Assembly: GCA_963693315.1 (NCBI GenBank)
Contig: OY856186.1
Location: forward strand, 286,518,930 to 286,582,929
DNA length: 64,000 nucleotides
DNA from: Diogma glabrata
Lineage: Eukaryota > Arthropoda > Insecta > Diptera > Cylindrotomidae
Reading direction: 5' to 3'
Below are positions 56,506 to 64,000 of this stretch, piece after piece. The stretch's first letter is position 1. Each line of letters opens with the position of its first letter. The notes under the pieces were generated by a model. The model was not told the DNA's origin. It worked only from the letters and a program-made list of their open reading frames with translations, and ran no database searches. The position numbers and the translations under genes were made by a program.

Positions 56506-57660
56506 AAGTGTTATAAGAGTTACAATATGTGTCACAAAAGCACATAGATAACTGGTAGGACCTAGGACCTAAGCACAACAATATGCGTTCTGAGGTGTTG
56601 ATGAACGATTTTTTCATACCTTAGGGGATCGAAAGCACTCGTGACTAATGATTCGACCAAAATATTCCATTTGTATGATATATCTACCAAAAAAAACCCT
56701 CTTCATTTTATCACTATGACAGTAAGTTATCTCGACAGTTTGACTACTTGCACAAACTGATTGACAAATAAAACGCAGTAAAAAATACGGCTACCGAATG
56801 ATGGATCCTATTTCATCCGAGCACTGCTGGTAACGATATTTGTAAAAACAAAGAGATCAGAGAACTAAAATTTGATGATTCGATCACCTACAATTCTTAT
56901 AGCACGTTTTTGAACAGATCTCAAAAGGGTCAGGATGGAAACAGATGCAGCACCTCAAACTTGAGAACAATACTCCATACAAGGACGAATGCAGGACTTA
57001 TGTGGAATAATTGATATGGAGTGAAATATTTTTTACATCTATTGAGGACTGAGTTTTCTTATCGCGTTCTTTCCCATTGCCATTATACGATCGTTCTAGA
57101 GTAAGGCGATAGAAATTTTGACGCTCAATAAAATTTTTCACATTCGTCTATTTGTTTTGTCACACACACTAATCGAAATATTTTTGGCAAACTCATTCGT
57201 TGATCTGGTAATAATCAATAGCTATGTTTTGGTGGAATTAAAATTAAACATATTTTAGTCACCCCAATAGGCTATCGTTTACATTTACAACGTCTCTCTG
57301 TGCGGGATTTATTCGTTCATGCATTTTTCCCTTTAAAGATAGGAAAACAAACGAGTTGTGCAGTATACTATCATCTGCAAAATTATTTATTGGGTTACTG
57401 GGGATTTTCATTTGATATAAATTAAAAATAGTGTGGTGACAAAACTAAACCTTGAAGTACTTCAGCGTTAATTAATTTAGACGCAGAAGAAAAGCCATCG
57501 ATGGATACCGAAATGTATCGGTCGGTGAGAAAATTTTGAATAAACCACACAACTGCCGGGTTAAATCCATACGCCACGCGCTTGCTGATCAGGTTGGCAT
57601 CCCCAGTTTTGATCAAATGCAAATTGACAACCAAATTGTAATTAAAGTGGAAAATATAAT
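56506..57660 (-). mobile_element. LINE family L1a, strongly decayed copy
   Basis: 3' end near 56506 with tatgtgtcacaaaagcacat, matching the 3' region of the copy at 7654-8278. On -, RT residues are still legible at 57610-57420: GDANLISKRVAYGFNPAVVW, FIQNFLTDRYISVSIDGFSS and VLQGLVLSPHYF (decayed VPQGSVLSP box). Between lie matching nucleotide blocks (gaacagatctcaaaagggtc, aatactccatacaaggacga). The most degenerate of the three L1a copies, consistent with being in the old pogo relic. Confidence 0.8.
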
Positions 57661-58127
57661 TCAAGTTTGACTTAAATAACAGAAAATTACTGATTTTCAG
57701 TAAACAAATTGTCCATCGCAGCTCAATCTGAGTAGGCACATATTCAGACATTCTCGTTCGAATATATGTACACACATATGTTTATGTAGCGTCGATTTGA
57801 TTAGCTTTTACATAACTTTTTTATATTCAAATAGTTTAAATAGTTTAAAAACACAATATGTTCCTTTTTTTGTGATCACTTTTATATCAATTAACATGTA
57901 CACAGTTGAAAAAGTAACTGCAATATTTAAAGCAAGTCTTGCAATAGGAGCTATGCGTTGCAGATTATTATTGAATTGTAAAGTAAATGTTGCAGTAAAC
58001 CTAATTTCAATGCATTTCTATAAAATTTAAAACAACTCTTGTATCATAATTTATTTCTATAGAACAGCTAGAAGTTTTAATGCACCTTGCTACAATTTAA
58101 TACATTAAAGAAATTTTAAAATTCACT

Positions 58128-58300
58128 AGAGTATTATCCATTTTAGAAATATATAGTTAAAATCGATTCATGTATGTTTTAGTTATCGCTTCTCAGCTGT
58201 GAGCTGAAAGTCTATAATAATACTGGATAAGGTGGTATGTATGTTTTAATTTTTTCCGTTGTAATTTTTTTATTTTAATTTGATTAATTTAGGCAGGTGC
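58128..58300 (-). mobile_element. MITE M fragment, inverted
   Basis: Complement of the central part of family M: tccattttagaaatatatag, atcgattcatgtatgtttta, cgcttctcagctgtgag and aaggtggtatgtatgtttta. No ends are present. Confidence 0.8.
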
Positions 58301-59118
58301 GTAATAATCAAAGCATCTCGATATTATGATGCAATTTGCATTAAAATGCCATACTAAAAAAAATGTTGCGCTTACTTTATTTAATGCAAATAACAGACAT
58401 TTTTAAACAACAAGCTTTTTTATTTTACTTCAAGTACTCTGTTAAATATTGATGCAAAGAGCATAAGTTTAACTTTATATAGCAAGCTTTGTATTGTTTT
58501 GTAATGGAAACTTCCGTAGGACCTATATGTGTAGCAATTTGCATTACATACTCAATTTTTTTTTAACTGTGTACTAACTAATTTATTATGAAATATAATG
58601 ATATATTGAGAATAACAGGCAAATTTGCTTATGCTTTTTAAATTTTCATGGATATAACGTACCATGGTGTATAACGTACGCTTGCGTCGGTCCCTTGGCC
58701 GTATTTTATAAACGAGTTTTACTGTAAGTGGAATGTAAATTAATTGTAAATGAAACGTGATGATGATACCGTGCGTATAAAATCGTATAAATAGAAGTTA
58801 ACTTTAAATTTGTAAATAAAGTTTTAAGTGTTATTAAGTGGGAAATATTTTGTAATAATACATAACGTTGTGTAACTGGAAATGTCTACAATAAGCCGTT
58901 GGAGTTTCGAAGCTGTTGGAAGAATATTCTAGTTATAGGAATATTGTTTGCTGTAGCTTTTCCTGTTGTTGTGGAACAATCAAGGAGTTGAAGACTTATA
59001 ATAAAACCTGATGTTTTTGCTTACTAATCAGTGATCGAACTCGGAAGAGATTTGGGAATTACGTTTATCGAATTGAGAGTATAACACCAATTTGAAGTAA
59101 GGTTGAAAAAACGTAACG

Positions 59119-59290
59119 ATGTAAACGATATTTACTAGAAATTATTAAATTAGAAATCGACAAAATAACATTTAAAATTCATATTCTATTTTTCCATGGT
59201 TGCTTTGTTTTAAGAGCTTTGTAAAATTATATGAAGATACCATAGCAACTATAATTTGTTATTCTTTTTACACTGGTGAAAAAGAACCCA
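59119..59290. repeat. Repeat D copy 2, right part
   Basis: aacgatatttactagaaatt through accatagcaactataatttg matches 35170-35325. The open frame 59200-59400 crosses it and is not meaningful. Confidence 0.75.
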
Positions 59291-59432
59291 TTTTTACAGG
59301 GATTAAGCGTGATGCTATCATAGAAAAATTATTTTACAAGTTTATGAAAAAGAACTTGACAAAATTGAAGTTGTTATTTTCATATAAACTTGGAAAATAA
59401 TTTCTCAGAAATTTTAATAGGGGAAGTACAAG

Positions 59433-61082
59433 CAGTGGCGTACGCAGGTAGAAGGGGTTACTGGGGGTTCGAACCCTTTCATGTTGCATCAAATCGATTA
59501 AAAAAGTATTCTAATATACACTTACATGGAATTTACATTTCAATTTACTATAGAAGAAAAACATGTTCTAGACAGAGTTGTGAAAACTTGACTATTTTTC
59601 ATTTTCCTGAAACTTGGCATCTAAGTAATTTTTGACAAAATAAAAAATACGACTTATTTTACAATTTTTTTAAAGTACATAGTTTGAGCATAGGGCCACC
59701 CCTCATGCATGAAAAATGAAAATTCTGCCAATCCGATGTAGCTTTGAAATTAAATTGTTAAATCAGGAACGGCTAAACTGATTTCATCAAACTTTTTTTT
59801 GTTTGATAGATGATTAGTTAATCGTTTGAAAAAAAAATTAATTAATCGTTTTTGTAATTAATTTTAAATTTAAAATATTAAAAAAACTTTTTTAAAGATG
59901 GCGGTCGAAGATCAATTGGAATTTAATTTATTTTTTTTTAAAACAGTTCTATCCTTACTCTAAAATATTTCAAATTTACAAAGAGACGTTAATACGTGTT
60001 CTTGAGATATTTAATTTGAAAGATTTTAAGTCCGACCAAAATTCTAATTTATCATAATTTTTTCGAATTTCAGTGGTTAAAATTTTTTGTTGTTAAAAAT
60101 TGCTAAAATAAAAATGATTTTCCCTCGTAAATGTCAATGGATCCAAACTATACACAAAATGTTAAATCTCGTTAAATATTAGCATTAGCAGTTTAGGGTA
60201 ACTAAGGAAAGATGCAATTACACCAACTTGTAAATGGTTTAAATTGGAAAATATACATTATTAATTCAAATAACAATTCATTTGACAATAATTCAAAAAC
60301 TGTGCACCGCAAAATTCTAAAAATTAACTGCTCTTTCCTATGACATTCCACTTGTTAGGGTCAAAAAAGATTTTTTCACCCTTTCCCAATCTCACCCCCT
60401 CAAAATACAGAAAAATAATTATGTAACACTTCGCTATAGTTTTCGTTCAGAGTTTACAAAACTGTGCACTGCAAAATTCAATAAAACATGGCTGGGTTTT
60501 AAATTGTGTCCCCCTTCTATTTCCAACCCCCTTAATAAATGCGATTATGAGTATTTTACACTTCGCTATATTTTTCGTTCAAAAATTACCATTATTTCTA
60601 TATTTCCAAAGACTTCTGAAGTTTTTTTATTAAATAGGTTCGGAACTAATGGGGGGAAGAAAACATGAAATAAATTTTATTCAAAAAATTGTGTAGTAAA
60701 AAATTCTAAAATACATTTTTAAGGGATACTGAATTCAAGCCCTTTCATATGATAACCCTTGGCAAAAAGATAATATAGACTTAGCAAAAAAAAGTATTTT
60801 CTTAAAGACCTTACATTGCAGCCCCGTAAAACAAACGGAAACAACTTTATTTTTTTTTTGTATTAATCATCTTAGTTTTATACGCATCTTAAATTTCAGG
60901 TCCATAGGATTTACAGTTTATAAGATAACCGATTTTAATTATACAAAAACACATCGTAGTCAGTCTCACCAGTAGTGTTCCGTATAAAAATGGAACTCTA
61001 AAAACATAAAAATCAAATTGAATTTTTACCTAACATACCTCCAATCCCGCCCCCCATAGCTCCAATCCTGCGTACGCCATTG
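59433..61082. mobile_element. hAT-type non-autonomous element H6, 1650 bp, TSD agtacaag
   Basis: Left end CAGTGGCGTACGCAGG, right end CCTGCGTACGCCATTG, with exact 8-bp duplication agtacaag at 59425-59432 and 61083-61090. Interior is AT-rich and contains several near-repeats such as cttcgctata-ttttcgttca (about 60430 and 60565) and tgtgcac-gcaaaattc (about 60303 and 60462). No coding sequence recognised. Confidence 0.93.
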
Positions 61083-61090
61083 AGTACAAG

Positions 61091-62490
61091 GATAATCGTT
61101 TTATATCGGTGATGTATATTTGAGCTTTGAAATTTGTTATCTCTTCACTAGTTTTACGCTGGCAAAAACAAATTCAAAAAAATGATGAGTATTATTTTTA
61201 AAGAGCTTTATTTCAGCAAACCATTTATCGTCTTACTTGTTCCTATAAAGAAATTAAATGTTTCTCTTATTCTCCTTTTTTTGATTTCAAATCCACACAA
61301 AATCGACTTTTTTTGTCAACAAAATAATTTGGCATTTTAATAACGCCGTGCTTTTTTATTTTCATCAATTAAAATTATTTTAATTTTTTTGGTTTAATGA
61401 TTTTGTTCATATAACTTTAGAAATTTGTTTGAAATTTTGAACCTAACAAACAAAACGGTTTTGGTTTATCATTTCATCTCATTTTCCATCATAAATATGC
61501 ATGAATCATTACACGAAGAATAGACCCTTACAAAATTTAATTGAATCTCGCGAAATAAAAACTCAAACTAGCCAAAGTATTTTTATAGTAATTAATTTTT
61601 TTTAATATAACAAATTGAAGTCAATTTTATTAATGGAATAATTTAAAACAAAAATATTTTTATGCAAATTGAAAAAAATTAATTAAAAAAGTAATAAAAC
61701 TGGTGACCAAAAGAAAATTGTTTCAAGATGATATTAATAGATGCTATGAAGTAGTCTTCGTACAAAAATTGTATATTACGATTCTTAATAAGTAAACAAG
61801 AATTTATAGTTTGTACTATAGTTAGTGGAAAAACAGAATCAATCAATAAACAATATACAAACAAAGAAACTTTCAATGCAATATTTGCTGTTATCTATCG
61901 CCCATAGGGGTTTTTATTTTATTATGTAAACGTAAAGACATATAGAAATGATACTCCAAGTATTTTTTTGTATATGTTTTATAAATTTTTTTTTGTCTAT
62001 TTTGATGTTTAGATCTGTCGTCTTTTACTATACATATTACATATATATGCACATTGCACATACAATAAAAATAGTAGCACAGCATCAGACAAAAACATTC
62101 AAATAGAAACGAAAACGTTATCAACGAAAAATAAAATTTAATATAAAAGAATACTAGCGGCTATTGACGTTCATTTTATGTTATTTTATTAAATAGACAT
62201 ATCTATTGAATCGAAACTATGAAAGCACAAATTTTGTTTCATTATAAAATTTTATCATGTGCTCAAAAACTGTACACAAAATCACTAAACTTAAAATCGA
62301 ATATAAATATGATTTTGATTTCGAATTGGTATATAAGAGTACTACTGTATATATATTGATTGGTTATCACAGAAGATTGCGCCATTCAAAGAAGAGCCCA
62401 TTTATTAAAAAAACCTATAAAAGAGCCTATAAAATACCTAGTTTTAGTATATCGTCTCTTATTATAAAAATGTCATTATAATGTTATTAT
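61091..62490. other. AT-rich stretch, nothing recognised
   Basis: 1.4 kb of AT-rich DNA between hAT H6 and the gypsy fragment. Small frames on both strands have no recognisable content. Confidence 0.5.
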
Positions 62491-62494
62491 TGCC

Positions 62495-63880
62495 GCGTTC
62501 AAATAGAATTTGGTTGCTGTTTCCCAACAATGAAGTGGAACTTTAATTGGATCCGATTGTAATAATTGACATTTTGAGCAATCTTTCGCCATATTTTCAA
62601 TGTCTTTATCGATTCCTTCCCGAGCAGAAATTTGTCAGGGCTCAAGTAAGGCCCTGATCAGGTTTGCCCTACTCCGGATCAGGCATTGGTAGGGCAGCGT
62701 GATTGGGCCCTGATCATTAGTGTAACGCTTTTGCCCTATCAGTTCCTGATTGGGATTACCGAATCAGACCCTGATTGGGATAATTGGATCAGGCCCTGAT
62801 TGGGATAGCCGGACCAGACCCTGATATATATTTATATATTATATACATAAATTAATCAGATTAAAATTAAAAATTACAATGGAAAAAATTAAAACATACA
62901 TACCACCTTAATCACTATTATTATAGTCTTTCAGTCGAGAAGCGATAACTAAAACATACATGAAACGATTTTAACTATATATTTTTAAAATGGATAATAC
63001 TCTAGTGAATTTTAACCCGTTTAAATTTCAGCTAGGGGTCCAATACGAAAAACCTGATCAGGGCCGGATATATTCAAATAAGGTTAACCCTAAAAGGGTA
63101 TTCTAAATCAGGCCCGGAACAGGCCCACATCAGAGTGCCCTAATAGGGATTGCCCTTGTAGATCTGACCAGGCCCTGGTTACGCCCTGACTGTATTCAGG
63201 TTTTCCCTAACTAATTTCTGCTCGGGTTCCCACCAACAATAACTACGTGCTAGTGATTTCATGCGACTTATTCCAAAATGAGTGGAATGCAGTTCATTTA
63301 AAATATGATTTCGTAATACTGATGGTACGTATACTCTTAATCCTCGCATCAAATAGTCTCCTTGTAATGAGAACTCTGTTTGCTCGATTCGAAATCTATC
63401 GCGACCTGCAAATTCTCTTCCCGTTCTTAAGCCTTGTATCAAATTATTTAGAAATTTATCTCGTTTCGTAACGTCTCCAAGTTCCTTTACACTCACTGGG
63501 AAGGTTTCAATTAAGTTTATCTCCACTACATCGACTTCTTCATATTTATAATCTACGGTTGATCATATTGGATGTCGAGACATAGCGTCAGCATTTCCAT
63601 GATCTTTTGTATTTCGGTACTTTATGTCGAATTGAAAAGTTCGTAAAAATAATTCATAATGCTGCATTCTCATAGCAGTAAAGGTAGGGAGTCCTTTATT
63701 TGGGGATAAAATTTGAATTATTGGTTTATTGTAAAATATTTGAATTAATGGTTTATTAGTTGACAATAAAATGAATTTTCTTCCTAGAAGAAATTGTGAA
63801 AATTTTTTTTATTCCAAAGATAATAGCGTAAGCTTCTTTGTCAATATTTTTCAGTCTTTAGTAATTTTAATTAATTGTAA
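62495..63880 (-). pseudogene. Gypsy RNase H and integrase N terminus, split by MITE M
   Basis: On -, from 63850: NIDKEAYAIIFGIKK, then FLLGRKFILLSTNKPLIQIF and KGLPTFTAMRMQHYELFLRT, FDIKYRNTKDHGNADAMSRH, the RNase H C-terminal part. 63526-63227 continues with LIQGLRTGREF and LRNHILNELHSTHFGISRMK, LARSYCWWE: the first half of the HHCC integrase finger. After M copy 6 (63226-62619) the same protein resumes with GIDKDIENMAKDCSKCQLLQ and VPLHCWETATKF (62617-62500), supplying the CxxC. A stop after MSRHPI and a local duplication of the NKP(L/I)IQI block show decay. Same kind of element as at 1-527, though whether the same family is unknown. Confidence 0.85.
62619..63226. mobile_element. MITE family M, copy 6 (608 bp)
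   Basis: Near-full copy, starting cccgagcagaaatttgtcag and ending ctaatttctgctcggg, flanked by TT on both sides. It interrupts the integrase finger, and removing it together with one TT restores a continuous gypsy reading across WWE-GID, which independently supports a 2-bp target duplication. Closely similar to copy 1, so family M was active recently relative to the other DNA elements here. Confidence 0.92.
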
Positions 63881-64000
63881 TTGTACTTGTAATTGTACTT
63901 GTAATTGTACTTGTAATTGTACTTGTAATTGTACTTGTAATTGTAATTGTACTTGTAATTGTACTTGTAATTGTACTTGTAATTGTAATTGTACTTGTAA
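63862..64000. repeat. 12-bp minisatellite, runs off the window
   Basis: Iterations of gtacttgtaatt with interspersed 6-bp gtaatt units; about ten units are visible and the array is cut by the window end. It lies at the upstream edge of the gypsy RNase H fragment. Confidence 0.9.

Larger units (their letters stand above)
55292..58724 (+). mobile_element. pogo/Tigger-like element, relic, TA target
   Basis: Ends CAGAAAAAACTCGCTTTTAG on the left and, on the complement of the right end, CAGTAAAACTCGTTTATA, with acgtac repeats just inside both. TA lies on both sides (55290-55291, 58725-58726), as expected for Tc1/mariner-pogo elements. Inside are a decayed pogo transposase (about 55750-56070), a LINE fragment (56506-57660) and an M fragment (58128-58300). 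Confidence 0.82.
54993..59118 (+). mobile_element. Solo-type gypsy LTR, split by pogo relic
   Basis: Plus-strand LTR with left part 54993-55291 (starts tgttatacgattc; includes ccttgcaaaattagaatagc) and right part 58725-59118 (tataaatagaag promoter-like motif, aataaag, then gaagtaaggttgaaaaaacg). Homologous to the minus-strand LTR at 33611-34120. Flanks atat (54989-54992) and atgt (59119-59122) are a possible 4-bp TSD with one change. No internal gypsy sequence adjoins it, so it is a solo LTR interrupted by another element. Confidence 0.7.

Noticed and set aside
59425..59480. ggttcgaaccc, resembling a tRNA gene B box
   Set aside because: No A box at proper distance, no cloverleaf; it lies in the TIR zone of hAT H6.
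63862..64000. CRISPR-like array
   Set aside because: Contiguous 12-bp tandem units with no spacers; a minisatellite.

Overview
The window looks like a repeat-dense, AT-rich stretch of an arthropod nuclear genome, most likely an insect. Grounds: a BEL/Pao element with an env-like gene, Ty3/gypsy pol fragments, CR1/Jockey-type LINEs, several hAT families with transposase relics of ZMYM1-, SCAND3/ZBED5- and GTF2IRD2-like type, a pogo/Tigger relic, fold-back elements and long AT microsatellites. The species cannot be told from the sequence. I found no convincing host protein-coding exon, tRNA, rRNA or CRISPR. Every open frame I can interpret belongs to a mobile element. The 'genes' are therefore transposon proteins, nearly all broken, and the main information is who inserted into whom.

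Layout. 1-0.53 kb: C-terminal end of a gypsy polyprotein, then a 616-bp MITE (family M) at 723-1338. 2.2-4.9 kb: two convergent decayed genes, a C2H2-finger transposon-type protein on + and a SAMD3-like protein on -, the latter split by a 350-bp (TA)n tract. 5.6-8.9 kb: a ~629-bp higher-order satellite hit by a LINE fragment. 9.1-10.0 kb: fold-back and inverted-repeat elements. 10.39-16.11 kb: a hAT element (TSD agcccaga) carrying a nearly intact LINE. 17.86-18.86 kb: a fold-back element split by a hAT MITE (TSD gtaactac). 18.93-20.3 kb: repeat family R, copy A. 22.27-26.34 kb: a GTF2IRD2-like hAT relic containing a ~1.2-kb near-perfect inverted repeat, an M copy (itself hit by a LINE fragment) and a 374-bp inverted-repeat element with an ORF. 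26.96-28.44 kb: fragments resembling a Polinton/Maverick, including an adenain-type protease C terminus. 30.67-33.21 kb: a ZMYM1-like hAT (TSD caccctat). 33.6-34.9 kb: gypsy LTR and protease relic. 36.22-38.62 kb: a SCAND3-like hAT (TSD gcttagag) with R copy B inside.

40.45-53.77 kb is a three-layer nest: R copy C is split by a CR1/Jockey-type LINE on the - strand (40.6-53.2 kb), and that LINE is split by an 8.1-kb BEL/Pao element with 306-bp LTRs (42712-50844, TSD gtttc). The BEL LTRs differ at only about five positions, so it is the youngest large insertion, yet its coding region has one frameshift and two in-frame stops. 54.0-59.4 kb: a repeat shared with 29.6 kb, a MITE, then a solo-type LTR split by a pogo relic. 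59.43-61.08 kb: a non-autonomous hAT (TSD agtacaag). 62.5-63.9 kb: gypsy RNase H/integrase on - split by another M copy, ending in a 12-bp minisatellite that runs off the window.

Relative ages from nesting: BEL is younger than its host LINE, which is younger than R copy C. The 11-14 kb LINE is younger than its hAT host, which is younger than M copy 4. A LINE fragment is younger than M copy 3, which is younger than the GTF2IRD2-like hAT. R copy B is younger than the SCAND3-like hAT, and the pogo relic is younger than its LTR host. All identities are from reading translations and repeat ends by eye; no database search was possible.
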